A DNA stretch of 64,000 nucleotides from Girardinichthys multiradiatus (lineage: Eukaryota; Chordata; Actinopteri; Cyprinodontiformes; Goodeidae), in contig NC_061797.1 of assembly GCF_021462225.1 (NCBI RefSeq), positions 2,969,001-3,033,000 on the forward strand, in the 5' to 3' direction. Numbering within the stretch: the first letter of the stretch is position 1; each line of letters opens with the position of its first letter. The notes below the pieces were generated by a model. That model made no database searches and was not told the DNA's origin. It was given only the letters and a program-made list of their open reading frames with translations. A program made the translations under genes and the position numbers. Below, piece after piece: positions 1-11,989 of the stretch.

Positions 1-19
1 TTTTTCTTTAATCCTACAG

Positions 20-140
20 GACACGTAGAAGAAATGCGGAGCAATGCTGTTTGCTTTAACTGGCTTCTTTGCTGACCTAATCAGAAATTAAAATGCCCAG
101 TGCTTTTTATCACAAGCACACAATAAAGATTCCTTATCAG
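20..140 (+). other. Possible terminal exon of an upstream gene
   Basis: A pyrimidine-rich tract ending in CAG lies at 1-19, and an AATAAA hexamer at 122-127 could serve as a polyadenylation signal. Short open frames after the AG close within about 60 nt. No protein family is recognisable. This may be the last exon of a gene outside the window or chance; it is a weak call. Confidence 0.15.
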
Positions 141-1258
141 CTTGATGCAATGCTAACAATAAAACTACCCAATGATCTAAATTTCTATTGTTCTTATTTC
201 TGTTCTCTTTAATTCCACAAACCTACCCTAAAGAACTGATTCATTGATGTTGCCTTCATTATGTGGCCTAAAGCCACACTTTGGCAGAGACAGGTGATCA
301 AACATAGAAAATGTCAGTGATAAGCCTCGAGGTGGAACTGGTATGAAAGTTATCTCTATCACATTGCATGTGCTGAGCTATGTGAGAATGTTACATTTGG
401 CATGATTAGAAGTTAAAATAATCCAAATCAAAGGTTTTGTGTTCCATTTTGATATATTTCTTATGGAGCTGTTGACTATACATTGTTGGGTGATATGTGT
501 AGGATGGTAAATTTGTGCAACCTCTCACAAAAACAGAAACAATGTTCACATTTCTTTAGTTGCCTCAAGCATACTTTTCATCATGTCTGGAGACAGTGTT
601 GAAACAAAGATAATGTGGTTTGGGTTTTGACATGTGCTGTCATGTTAGGTTCAGAACCAGGAGACTCTTGAGCAGCACAACTCAGACAGGAAAGGTTTAA
701 ACAGGTTCATTGAAATAATGCTTTCTGGAAGTGTTGGGACTCCGTAGCGGTCAGGTTTCTAGGATCGGCTCACTGAGAGAGAGATAATTATTAACTGGTA
801 AATGGTTTTGAATGATGAAGAGGGAGAAGCAAAGCTTACTTCATGATGGATTTATTGATGCTGGAGAGAAGTGAGTGAACCACAGAGGCATGAGGTTGGC
901 AGGTCGGTATGCTGTATGAGTGGGCCCCTCTGGTTGGTGAGTGGCATAGGAGAGTGGACAGGCAGGGCATGTAGAGCGAGGAATAATTTTGCAATAATTC
1001 TCCAGGGAGATCCTTGGGCTGAGGTAAACTCATTGAAGTATTTACCAGATTGGTAGGAGACTGAACCACAGTGGGTTATCCAGGACAAGGGTTTGCTGAC
1101 AGCCAACAGACAATGAGGCACAACCTTGAAGGTTAATTCAGAGCAGGATTCAGCTGACAGCTACCTTCGAAGGAGAACAGAGCTGGATATAGGAAACCAA
1201 CAGGTCAGGACAAAAGCAAGAACATGAGCAATTACCACTTGAGTTGAGCAAACAATCC
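141..1258. other. Unassigned DNA
   Basis: No coding exon, RNA gene or recognisable transposon was identified. Small open frames near 836-1121 overlap on both strands and look like chance. Confidence 0.4.
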
Positions 1259-3188
1259 ATCTTAGTGCAGCATTCGACACTGTTGATCACTCCATTTTAT
1301 TAGAGCGCCTGGAAAACTGGGTCGGCCTTTCTGGTACAGCACTCAACTGGTTTAAATCCTACTTGAAGGACAGGGACTTTTTTGTGTCAGTAGGTAACTT
1401 TACATCAGAGAGCACAAAAATCACATGTGGCGTTCCCCAGGGGTCCATCTTAGGGCCCCTCCTATTCAATATCTACATGCTCCCCCTTAATCAAACTTTA
1501 ATAAACAACAACGTAAGTTATCATAACTATGCAGACGACACACAGCTATATGTTACGATGTCACCAGGTGACCATGAACCCATTCAAGCGCTGGGTAAAT
1601 GCTTAGAAGAAATCAATGCATGGATGGGCCAAACTTTTCTTCAGCTGAATCAAAACAAAATTGAAGTACCGTATTTTCCGCACTATAAGGCGCACTTAAA
1701 AACCTTTAATTTTTTTAAAAAATGACAGTGCGCCTTGTAATCCGGAGCGCCTTATATGTGGATCAATTGGTTAATTGGTTGATCCATACTGGTTGTACAC
1801 GGCGCTCTGTCAAAATGTTTCAGTACGACTGGTAAACTACAAAGCCGCACCGCTTGCAGCATTACGGCTACCGTAGTCAGGGGTGTCGCCGAAGTAATAG
1901 CGGTAAACACCTGTACTGTGCTTACTCCTAGTCCAACACCACTTGTGTGTGTATAACGTTTGAATGTACTGTTGCAGGAATTGCCTGAACTATATGTGAT
2001 TAGAAGCTCAGTGTGTGGGGTGTATGTTTCGTGTGTGTGTATGGAAGATGTTGACATTACTCCTCCGGACAGAGGTGGCGCTGTGTGTTGCCGTAGCTGA
2101 GAATCAAGAGTGAAGGAGTGACGTCGGTATTATTGTGTGTGTGGGGTGGGTAGAGACGGCGACCGGAGCAGCAGTGTATGAGTCTGTAAGCCCTGTGTTT
2201 TTACGTGCTGCAAAGTCATTAAAAAGAACCCCAAATCTGGTCAACAACTCAGTGTTTTGATGCTGTTTCTTCATGCTCAACTCAGCAACGTATGAGTGAG
2301 TGAGTTAACCCCGAGGAAACTAGTAACTTCGGCCCTGGAGAAAGCGTCTCCCCTGTGTCATCAGACTACGGTCAGGGGACAGAAACAGGAAAGGTTAACA
2401 GTACTAACGTTTGATTTAGTGCATCAAACTGTTTCTTTTACGTGTTTACTGAATCAGGGAAAAGTTCCCTTTCACGTTTTAACTAACGTTTGATTTCAAC
2501 TTCAACTTCATAGACTCCAATGCATTCCTAACGTGCGGTTGGCTCTATTCAATAGAATTCTATGTAGAGGAGACCTTACCATGAGAGTGAATGGAGTTAT
2601 CAGAACGCTGGTTTGTAGTGTATTAATAAAGTTTGACTGACTGTTTTGTTGACATTCTCTTTAGCACAGCTCCATCTAGTGGATGCATAACGCAACCCCA
2701 GTCAAACGTTTGACTGCAATAGTTTCTATTCTATGCACCTTATAATCAGGTGCGCCCTATATATGAAAACAGTTCTAAAATAGGCCATTCATTGAAGGTG
2801 CGCCTTATAATCCGGTGCGCCTTATAGTGCGGAAAATACGGTAATAATCTTTGGACCAAAAGGAAGAGCGTTTAAAAGTTAGCACACAGCTTCAGTTAAT
2901 ACAGCTAGAAACCACCAGTCAGGCTCGAAACCTGGGTGTAGTGATGGACTCAGACCTGAACCTTCAGAGGCACATAAAGGTAGTAACTAGGTTGGCCTTC
3001 TATCACCTAAAGAACATCTCCAGGATTAAAGGACTAATGTCTCAGCAGGACCTTGAAAAACTAATTCATGCGTTCATCTTTAGTAGAATTGATTACTGCA
3101 ACGGTGTCTTCACAGGTCTACCTAAAAAGTTGATCAAACAGCTTCAGTTGATCCAGAACGCTGCTGCCCGCGTCCTCACTAGAACTGT
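1259..3188 (+). mobile_element. L2-type LINE fragment, RT domain, split by an insertion
   Basis: Reverse-transcriptase sequence of an L2-type non-LTR retrotransposon. Before the insertion the frame gives [34 protein letters not shown] and the catalytic YADDTQLY. After it the frame resumes at about 2844 with IIFGPK, then NLGVVMDSDLNLQRHI, RIDYCNGVFTGLP and [13 protein letters not shown]. The endonuclease and the 3' tail are missing. The fragment ends abruptly at about 3188 against an oppositely oriented I-like LINE. A 1,173-bp TA-flanked element interrupts it at 1669-2841. It is non-functional because it is truncated at both ends. The RT identification is firm; the L2 clade assignment is from motif style. 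Confidence 0.8.
1669..2841. mobile_element. TA-flanked non-autonomous DNA transposon (1,173 bp)
   Basis: The ends are inverted repeats: the left begins ccgtattttccgcactata and the right ends with its reverse complement, followed by further shared ggcgcac/gtgcgcc sequence. TA is present on both sides (1667-1668 and 2842-2843). Removing the element and one TA restores an uninterrupted L2 RT frame (E-V-I-I-F-G), which proves the boundaries. No transposase frame was seen inside. TA target choice and inverted ends suggest the Tc1/mariner/pogo superfamily; the family name is not known to me. Confidence 0.75.
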
Positions 3189-3417
3189 ATGTCCTAATCT
3201 TAATCTTCTTATTACCCTTTCCTCCTTTCTGCTCCTTCTTCCAGTTCTTCTTTTACCTACTGCCTTTTTGATCCTATAAAACCATCTTCCTTTTCTTTCT
3301 CCATCCCACCTTTTCTGCCATTCTTTCTTCAATTTTTGTTTGATGATGCTCTTTGCCTCTGATTTACTTAAATGTACTGTAAAATTGAGATGATTTTGTG
3401 TTGCCTTCTTAGCCATT

Positions 3418-3624
3418 TTACCTGCCATCATTTCCTTTAACCCCAATATGTGCTGGAACCCATAAAAATACTATTGATAAACCCATCATTTGTAGTCTGA
3501 ATAAAGTATGCTGTATTTCTAGGAGAATGTCTGGCCTGCTGTCTGAATGGTTATGTTTTAAACTCAATAATACCGAGCTTGAATCCAAACAAATTATTGT
3601 TTTTAAAGGTTTTATGTCTTCCAC
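3418..3624 (-). pseudogene. RNase H domain of the I-like LINE
   Basis: A 68-codon open stretch contains LDSSSVLLSL (the second RNase H acidic strand) and WVPAHIGVKGND (the conserved His near the end of the domain). In I-clade LINEs this domain follows RT and degrades template RNA. The fragment is isolated from the RT by two later insertions and by frame breaks, so it is a relic. Confidence 0.65.
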
Positions 3625-3906
3625 CCACTGTACTGCTAAAGTATTGCTAATATTTCTCTTGTGTATACTGATAAACCATTTGTGATTTGTTTTCCTATTT
3701 TTATTTGAAATTCCGGTACTATGAATGCTATTCCTATTTTATCATTTGTTTTCAATGCATCTGTATAAATCTGGAGGTATTGGTAATAATTGTTAACATA
3801 TTCCTGTACTGTATTTAAATCTAATATACATGTTCTTTTCTTTTTTTCTGTTAATTTGTTGTGACTATGAATCTGAATGTATTATTTAATATTAATACTT
3901 TAATAT

Positions 3907-4260
3907 GTCAGTCAGTCATTTTCTACCACTTCTTCCATAGTGGGTTGCGGGGGAGCTGGTGCCTATCTCCAGCAGTCTATGGGCGAGAGGGAGGGTACAC
4001 CCTGGAGAGGTCGCCAGTCCATCGCAGGGCAACACACAAACAACCACGCACACACACACCTAAGGGCAATTTAGAGTTACCAATTAACCTAGCAGGCATG
4101 TCTTTGGACTGTGGGAGGAAGCCGGAGTACCCAGTTAGAACCCACTCATGCATGGGGAGAACATGCAAACTCCATGCAGAAAGACCCCAGGCCAGGAATT
4201 GAACCCAGGACCTTCTTGCTGCAAGGCAACAGTGCTACCAACTGCGCCACCGTGCAGCCC
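3907..4260 (-). mobile_element. tRNA-headed SINE, copy 1 (354 bp)
   Basis: Read on the minus strand it starts with a tRNA-like head containing an A-box-like tggcgcagttggtagcac and a B-box-like ggttcaattcc, followed by a body ending in agaaaatgactgac. A perfect 10-bp target duplication, actttaatat, flanks it at 3897-3906 and 4261-4270. It lies inside the I-like LINE. Copy 2 (42238-42591) has the same length. Confidence 0.85.
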
Positions 4261-4292
4261 ACTTTAATATTTTATCAAATAATATTTCAGAC

Positions 4293-5249
4293 TGTTAAGG
4301 GTTGTCCTGTGAATACCAGCCCAGTAAGGCGGTGGTATTAGGACAAAATTGAAAGGGATGAGCCAAGCTCTGACATTATTGAACAGCAAAACTCTGCACA
4401 TACATGGAATTAATTCACACAATTTCTTAAAATACAAGAATTTATTAACAAAAATAAGTCAACTCAAAGTCAAACATATTTCAATCAACAAACTCTTTTC
4501 CATGCTAAACAACCCAACTAAACTACCAAGCAGAATTAAAGAATAAGGAAGATTAATGTGCTATGTACAATATAAACAAGTTGCTAGCACTAAGATAGCA
4601 GAGTTTCACAAACAAAACAAAACTTCATAAAATGAAAAGCGTTTCGATCATTTCATCCTAAATCACTTCTCTCTCTCTGCCCAAACCCTAACCTCGTATG
4701 AACCGTGCTGAGGAAAAGTTGTCCGGGCGACGACGAAGTTTGAAGAAAGCTCTGTGAACAAAAGGGTTAGCTTCCAGCTAACCTCCGTAGCCGTGGGTAG
4801 GGGCGGCTCACTCTGTCGGGCCGACCAAACTGCACAGTTGCTACGGTAACCACGGTGATGCAGTCCCTGTTGTCCTCCTTTCAGACCGAGAAACTGCTTC
4901 ACTTGGCGTCGTAGAGACAGCGTCTCTGCTGGGAAATTCTTTAACTTAGTGCATATAATCGATGATCGTATGACACTCTTGGATCCAGTTTGAAGAGTTT
5001 ATGTCTGTTTGCCTGCAAAGAGACATTAGCGCGCTGTGTCTCTCTGTCCAGGCCCCTGGGTGACCCGTGTAGAAGAGATCGATTCCTTGGAAAGGTGGTG
5101 GTTTTATACGGCCAGTGGCATCATGGGAAGTTCGCTATTACCCCCAATTCCTAAGTTGTGCCGGAAATAGGTTAATGCAATTTATTTTGAAAGTTCCAGA
5201 AAAGTCCGTACCGCATTTCCTGTTGTAACCATGGCTGTGGGTCCCAACA
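4293..5249 (-). mobile_element. Solo-LTR-like insertion (about 957 bp)
   Basis: On the minus strand the block starts TGTTGGGACCC and ends CCCTTAACA (TG...CA ends). It has a promoter-like GTATAAAACC at about 5102-5111 and an AATAAA around 4450. It interrupts the I-like LINE between the RT thumb and RNase H regions. I found no convincing target duplication, so the exact boundaries are uncertain. No internal retroviral coding sequence is attached. Confidence 0.45.
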
Positions 5250-5852
5250 AATGACATATCTACCTTTGCTTCTGGTAAGATCCAAGGTGGTACCACAGCT
5301 AGTTGCAGTATTGGACTATTACTATATTTTGTATTTGAAATTCTTCTGTTATCTTTTTAATAATCCATCCAAAACTTCTTGTATCTTTTTTAACTTTTTC
5401 CCAGCATGGTTTCAAGATGTCTCGTGTTGGATGACCCGGGTTATTGCCTTGTAAATGTATCCAGTTATTTATTGTTAATTGTGTTCTTCTCAAATCTAAC
5501 GGCACTTCTGCCATTTCTACTTCGAGTGCTGTTGTTGGGGTTGTTTTCAAAGCTCCTGTACAAAGTCTTAATGCTTGATGTTGTATATTTAATTTTTCCA
5601 GATGTGTCTGCTGCTGACCCATATATAATACTTCCATAATCTATATTTGATCTGAACAATCCTGTCAATTTGTTTTAAAGCTTCCCTGTCTGCTCCCCAG
5701 TCACTGCCAGCCAAACATCTCATAATATTTAATACTTTCTTACATTTATCTATTGTTTTCTGAATATGTATATTCCATAGTATTTTCTCATCAAACCATA
5801 TTCCTAGAGACTTTATACATTTAACTTGTTTTAATTCTTGATTATATAATTT

Positions 5853-6218
5853 TTATTTTATTTCCTCTCTTATTTTTTTCCGTGTAAATACCATAACTTT
5901 TGTTTTCTTGACTGAGAACTTGAATCCCCATTGAAAAGCCCACTCTTCTATCCTTAATATCTCCGCCTGCATTTTCTTTCCAGTTATCTTTATATTTCTC
6001 TCTCTTTTCCATTTGGTTCCATCATCAGCAAAAAGTGAACATCCTTTTTCTTTTCCAATTTCTGCAAATACATCGTTTATCATTATAGTAAACAATAATG
6101 GACTTATAATACTACCTTGAGGCGTTCCATTGTCTAAGACATATTTAGTTGACATTTCTTGATCTATTCTAACTTGAAGAGTTCTATTTGTTAAAAAGTT
6201 TTGAATCCAGTTAAACAT
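5853..6218 (-). pseudogene. Reverse transcriptase core of the I-like LINE
   Basis: A 121-residue open frame holds RT blocks: MFNWIQNFLTNRTLQVRI, GTPQGSIISPLLFTIMIND and CSLFADDGTKW with the FADD catalytic pair, then EWAFQWGFKFSVKKTKVMVF. In LINEs this domain copies the element's RNA at a nicked target site. The frame closes on both sides, so it is a fragment of a former polyprotein. Confidence 0.7.
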
Positions 6219-7429
6219 TTATCCAGTAATTTTCATTTTATTTTATTTAATCAGTAATCCTTCAAACCACATCATATATTTGATGTTAAGGCAATGGGTC
6301 TATAATTTTCTGGTTTTGTGCTGTCTTTTCCTGTTGTAGCTATTGGTACAATGATTGATTCCTTCCAATTCTGAGGCAGCTCCCCCTACTCCCAGACTTT
6401 ATTATAAAGCTCTAAAGTCTTTGGATATTTCACTAAGATGTATCATTGTGTACCAAATCTGATCTTTACCAGGTGCTGTATTCTTTATTTTTCTGAGCAC
6501 AGAGCTCAGTTCTGCTTTTGTAAATGGTTCATTCATTTAGTTATTTGTTCCTTCAGTGTTTTGTAGTAAATATTTGTATTTCAGTTTTGTGGCTTCCCTC
6601 CCTTTCCTTCCCTCATCACTGATGTTACTTGAACAATGAATTCTATCAAATGCTTTAGCTAATATTTAAGCTTTTTCTTCATCTTTTATTATAGTTGTGT
6701 TTTCTACTTTTAATTTGGATATACATATTTTTTCTTAATACCATTCATTCTTTTAATTGTTTTCCATATTTTATGAATTTTTGTTTCTCTCCCTACCGTA
6801 CTACAAAAATTCCTCCAATATTCTCTTTTTGCAATCCTAATAATTTTCCTCACCATTGCTTGTTTTCTTTTATATTCAATGAGGTTCTGAAATACTGGAT
6901 TTCTTTTAAATGCTTTATTTCTTAATTTTATTACTTCTCTACATTCACTGGTCCACCATGATACCATTTTCTTATACACCGTCTTCCTCCTTTCTTTATT
7001 GAATTTTCTGCAGCTACTATAATTGTTTTACAAACACATTAATTTATATTATTTACATCCATTGTCATATCTATTTTTCCTAGATTCTTTTCACTCAAAT
7101 ATAGAAATTTAATCCAGTCTGCCTTATTAAAATTCCATTTATATATTTTTACATTCTTTATGTTTAATGTTAATCTTGTTCTGATCTTAATGGGGTAAAG
7201 ATTACACCTTAATGCTGTGTTTTTATCAATATCCCACTTACAGACAGCAGCTAATGAATTTGAAACAAAGGTTAAGTCAATTAGTGACACTTCTGTTCTT
7301 ACATTAATTCTTGTACCCCTTCCAGATATTCCAACATCTCTTCCATCAACTCCATTGATAATGTTTTACATGGGTTATAAAAATAAATTATCTTACATTT
7401 ACCTTCTTTTTCTCAAATTTCAACAACTA

Positions 7430-7687
7430 TTACTCCAAATCTTTACCTTTTCCTAATATTTGATATTGAACTCCTTTTTTTATAAATATTGCACACCCTC
7501 CTCCACTTCCTTCTGGTCGATCCCTTCTTATTCTTTCATACACTTTAATAACAAAATCTAATATTGGTTTTAACCATGTCTCCTGTACATAAATCACCTC
7601 TGGTTTCTCTTCAAGTCCATCAGAGTATCCTTTCAGTTCCTGTCCATTAGCTATCAGACTTCTTGGATTCCATTGTAGTATTATCAT
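7430..7687 (-). pseudogene. N-terminal endonuclease segment of the I-like LINE
   Basis: An 85-codon stretch starts IILQWNPRSLIANGQELK and includes VIYVQETWLKP and GGGCAIFIKKGVQY, the first blocks of the AP-endonuclease-like domain of LINE ORF2 (the metal-binding N and E positions are visible). A downstream block at 7039-7290 (LIDLTFVSNSL) continues the domain in another reading phase. The domain would nick target DNA; here it is broken. Confidence 0.6.
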
Positions 7688-9039
7688 AGATTAACAGCAG
7701 GGGTTCCTGGTCTCCCCTTAGTTTCCAACCTTGTATTGATGTTCTCCCAAGAACCCTCTTTGAAACCCAGAAATGTTTCTGCTCCTCTCACAATTATTTT
7801 TTATTTTTTTTGTTTTATATTTGGCCTGGTCAGTGCAATTGATGACATAAGCCATGAATAGTATCAGTTTTTCTACCAATAGTGTGATATTCATCTCTGT
7901 TTGCAGTTTTTGTAGAGGAATTTGTCTCTCTTTTTGTTCCACCTCTCTTATCTTTTGTCCTTTCACACTTTTGACTGCTTCTGCATAACTTGTGTTTTTG
8001 CTCATCCAACATGTTGGATTTCCTTTGCTGTTTTCCTCACCTCACATCCTCCATATGTAACTCTATGTTGACCTCCACAGTCACAACATTTTTCTTGCAC
8101 CTCTTTACAGTTTTCTATCTTGTGGTCTTCTCCACACTTTGCACACCTCTGCTTTCCTTTGAAAACTGTGTCCATATCTCTGTCATTTGTAACATCTAAG
8201 TGGTGGAGGGATGTATGGGCTTACTTGGAAGCTCAAGAATCCCATTTTTATGTTTTTCGGCAAGACTGTTTCCGCAAATTCAATCAGAACAGACTTCCTA
8301 CTCTATCTCTGTTACGGTTTTTGATAATCCTTTCAGCGGGTTCACATTTGCACCAGTAATGCTTCTTTTTATTTTGTCTAAATCTTCGTCCAGAGTCGTC
8401 CAGAGGCATACCAAAAATCACCCCCCGGATTGATTGATTTATTTTCTCCTAAGATCTTTCTCTCTACAACCATTTTTGCTAATGCTCTGTACATGTAAAG
8501 CCTTCATTTTTTTTTTCGTTTTTACACGTCACTAACTAGTTTCCGTCTCTTAACACTTTCACCATTTCTACATCTCCTATTTTCTTTTTTATTTCTCTAG
8601 AAATCACTATCGGGCTTAGGTTATTGTGTTCCTCCTCATTCCTTAATTTTAATACTATTTTAAATTCCTCCTTCAATATTTTCCTTCTAACTATTCTCTC
8701 TTCATCCGAGATGCTTCCTTCCAACTCTCGCTTGTTACCCTGACTTTCAAACATTCCTCCTTCCTCCATTTCGCCACGTCCTCTTCCCCTACCTTCCGGT
8801 GTCCATCCCTCAAAATACATATCTTCCCCTTCTCCTACCTGTACTTCCATCCGAACAATTCACATACCAATTTATGCTGTTTTCCACCTTTTCCAATATC
8901 AAAACAAAATATCAAAACAATTTATCCAATAGGTCAAAGGGAAACTGGATGGGTCAATAAATACAGGTAGTGTATGCATTCCTGATCTTCTTAAAAGATC
9001 TCAAAGCTACCCATTTCTTTGAGAGAAAGTGCAGATATA

Positions 9040-10640
9040 CAGGTCCTTCTCAAAATATTAGCATATTGTGATAAAGTTCATTATTTTCCATAATGTCATG
9101 ATGAAAATTAAACATTCATATATTTTAGATTCATTGCACACTAATTGAAATATTTCAGGTCTTTTATTGTCTTAATACGGATGATTTTGGCATACAGCTC
9201 ATGAAAACCCAAAATTCCTATCTCACAAAATTAGCATATTTCATCCGACCAATAAAAGAAAAGTGTTTTTAATACAAAAAACGTCAACCTTCAAATAATT
9301 ATGTACAGTTATGCACTCAATACTTGGTCGGGAATCCTTTTGCAGAAATGACTGCTTCTATGCGGCGTGGCATGGAGGCAATCAGCCTGTGGCACTGCTG
9401 AGGTCTTATGGAGGCCCGGGATGCTTTGATAGCGGCCTTTAGCTCATCCAGAGTGTTGGGTCTTGAGTCTCTCAATGTTCTCTTCACAATATCCCACAGA
9501 TTCTCTATGGGGTTCAGGTCAGGAGAGTTGGCAGACCAATTGAGCACAGTGATACCATGGTCAGTAAACCATTTACCAGTGGTTTTGGCACTGTGAGGAG
9601 GTGTCAGGTCATGCTGAAAAATGAAATCTTCATCTCCATAAAGCTTTTCAGCAGATGGAAGCATGAAGTGCTCCAAAATCTCCTGATAGCTAGCTGCATT
9701 GACCCTGCCCTTGATAAAACACAGTGGACCAACACCAGCAGCTGACACGGCACCCCAGACCATCACTGACTGTGGCTACTTGACACTGGACATCTGGCAT
9801 TTTGGCATTTCCTTCTCCCCAGTCTTCCTCCAGACTCTGGCACCTTGATTTCCGAATGACATGCAGAATTTGCTTTCATCCGAAAAAAGTACTTTGGACC
9901 ACTGAGCAACAGTCCAGTGCTGCTTCTCTGTAGCCCAGGTCAGGCGCTTCTGCCGCTGTTTCTGGTTCAAAAGTGGCTTGACCTGGGGAATGCGGCACCT
10001 GTAGCCCATTTCCTGCACACGCCTGTGCACGGTGGCTCTGGATGTTTCTACTCCAGACTCAGTCCACTGCTTCCGCAGGTCCCCCAAGGTCTGGAATCGG
10101 CCCTTCTCCACAATCTTCCTCAGGGTCCGGTCACCTCTTCTCGTTGTGCAGCGTTTTCTGCCACACTTTTTCCTTCCCACAGACTTCCCACTGAGGTGCC
10201 TTGATACAACACTCTGGGAACAGCTTATTCGTTCAGAAATTTCTTTCTGTGTCTTACCCTCTTGCTTGAGGGTGTCAATAGTGGCCTTCTGGACAGCAGT
10301 CAGGTCGGCAGTCTTACCCATGATTGGGGTTTTGAGTGATGAACCAGGCTGGGAGTTTTAAAGGCCTCAGGAATCTTTTGCAAGTGTTTAGAGTTAACTC
10401 GTTGATTCAGATGATTAGGTTCATAGCTCGTTTAGAGACCCTTTTAATGATATGCTAATTTTGTGAGATAGGAATTTTGGGTTTTCATGCCAAAATCATC
10501 CGTATTAAGACAATAAAAGACCTGAAATATTTCAGTTAGTGTGCAATGAATCTAAAATATATGAATGTTAAATTTTCATCATGACATTATGGAAAATAAT
10601 GAACTTTATCACAATATGCTAATATTTTGAGAAGGACCTG
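9040..10640 (-). mobile_element. Tc1-like transposon, copy A (1,601 bp)
   Basis: Both ends carry the long inverted repeat that begins caggtccttctcaaaatatt, and the target TA is duplicated (9038-9039, 10641-10642). Terminal inverted repeats extend roughly 200 bp. Copies B, C and D in this window belong to the same family and are very similar. Structurally complete apart from a small deletion in the right arm, but its transposase is broken. Confidence 0.95.
9317..10321 (-). pseudogene. Tc1 transposase, copy A (one nonsense codon)
   Basis: Begins [16 protein letters not shown] with a paired-like helix-turn-helix region ([19 protein letters not shown]), then a DDE domain. The catalytic D in FSDESKF, D in FQHDL and E in [12 protein letters not shown] are all present. 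The frame is continuous from 10321 to 9317 except for one TAG at 9776-9778, where copies B-D have TAC (Tyr). Expected length is about 334 residues, typical of Tc1 transposases. It would cut and paste the element at TA sites; as it stands the product is truncated before the second catalytic residue. Confidence 0.93.
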
Positions 10641-10642
10641 TA

Positions 10643-11440
10643 GATGCGCATACTCGGTAGGTTTTCAGGTACAGGGCATCCATAAAAGGGTCGAAAAATA
10701 CTGCCGGGAGTGTAACCGGCCCTCTAAACTCGTTAAAGAAAAAGGTTTAAAAGCTGCCCACTCGTTTTTTATTTGAGTAAACAGTGTAAATATAAAAGTG
10801 TAACTGGCTACTGTGAATGTGTGAGTCGATAACAGCGAGTAAGCGGAAGTAGCAGGGGGACACATTACACTGACGGACTTTGACTGCTAGATGTTAGGCT
10901 AACAGACGCTAGCTCACTGAATAAACTCTACTGTGAATAAGCTTTGGTATCTGAGAGATTAAGAAATCAGCTCTCATTTGGACCAGGAAACGGTGCTGTA
11001 CTGCCTGGTTGGCCAGAGCGTATGAAAGTGTGTGTGTGAGGCGGAAGAATGACTGAGATATCACGAGAAAATGAGTTTCCTGTTTAGCAAGCATGGGAAA
11101 CAGGGAGGAAAAGTATATTAGCGAGGATTCCCCACAAAGAATTCCCCACGATTATTTTGGGTCCCAAAATAATCGATGATCCACTGGAAAACGGTAGAAA
11201 CAAAGTGGTTCAACTTTCTAAAGTTGTCCACACTTATTTTTAAAACAGTATCTTAAGTTAAAACAAGATAAGACCGAATACAGCATTGACACGGTGGAGC
11301 AGAGATATTTTTTCGAATTTGGTATTTGCAGTTTAATCGAACTTTTATATGGCCAATGTCTGTCCATTTTGTGGAATGAATTACTGTTTGGTGCTAATTG
11401 AAAATTAGGGTATAAGGGTATGGAGCTAAATTGGGGCCAT
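10643..11440. other. Unassigned DNA with a short perfect palindrome
   Basis: No gene or transposon was recognised. A 27-bp palindrome (13-bp arms of cgattattttggg around one T) lies at 11149-11175. Confidence 0.4.
11149..11175. repeat. 27-bp perfect palindrome
   Basis: Arms cgattattttggg and cccaaaataatcg are separated by a single t. It could form a hairpin or be the fused ends of a small element; no function is evident. Confidence 0.8.
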
Positions 11441-11720
11441 AAAGTTTGTTCTAACGAAAAAAAAAGTGAACCTGAAAAATAAAAGTTTGTTCAAAATAAA
11501 AAATGTGAAACCTGAAAAATATAAGCTTGTTCAAAAGAAAAACATTTGAACCTGAAAAATTATTTTGAACCTCCCCCAAAAATATTTGAAAACTGGAAAA
11601 AAAAAAGTTTTGCAACTGAAAAAAAAACAGGCATGAAACTGGGGAAAAAAAAGTTCAAACTACTTTTCAGATTCAACTGTTTTTTTCGAACTTGTGAATT
11701 GTTTTTTTGGCATCAAACCT
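11440..11720. repeat. Degenerate A-rich tandem repeat
   Basis: Variants of gaacctgaaaaat followed by aaaagtttgttcaaa recur about six times, with unit length drifting around 25-40 bp and increasing A-runs. The array is decayed. It accounts for the open frame at 11546-11773, which I do not consider a gene. Confidence 0.6.
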
Positions 11721-11989
11721 GTTTTGGTGTGGGGGTAGGGCCTCAGATCACGGTGGTGCGGAATCATGACTGACAGCTCAACACAGCGGCTGAACAACAT
11801 ATTCCCAGTTGTTGCATTCAGGGACCGTGGGGACTGGAATTATCTGTAATACATCATCGATATTCTATATATGTGATTGTTTTTGAAAGATAACATGCTT
11901 CACCGATAGAAGCAGCTTATGTGAATACACAACGCGCATCTCAGAGGAGAGAATATGTTCTTGACAGATTTGCACAGCATTTTAAGTCC

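Larger units (their letters stand above)
3189..8870 (-). mobile_element. Long decayed I/Nimb-like LINE
   Basis: Read on the minus strand the parts come in LINE order. An ORF1-like start lies at 8536-8850. A CCHC-type knuckle region at about 8000-8200 reads RCAKCGEDHKIENC and CCDCGGQH. An endonuclease follows at 7039-7690 (QWNPRSLIANGQELKG, VIYVQETWLKP). RT at 5853-6218 has GTPQGSIISPLLFTIMIND and FADD. A thumb-like region lies at 5299-5637. A C-terminal RNase H segment at 3418-3624 has ICLDSSSVLLSLKH and VFLWVPAHIGVKGND. An RNase H downstream of RT fits the I clade. Many stops and frameshifts are present. It is interrupted by an LTR-like block (4293-5249) and a SINE (3907-4260). Its 3' end is missing at 3189. 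Confidence 0.75.

Noticed and set aside
4180..4260. A tRNA gene
   Set aside because: The A- and B-box-like stretch is the head of a SINE with a target duplication and a second genomic copy, not a free-standing tRNA.
9408..10361. Plus-strand open frames opposite Tc1 copy A (similar frames recur opposite B, C and D)
   Set aside because: They recur only because the transposons are copies of each other; their sequence is the antisense of the transposase and shows no family signature.
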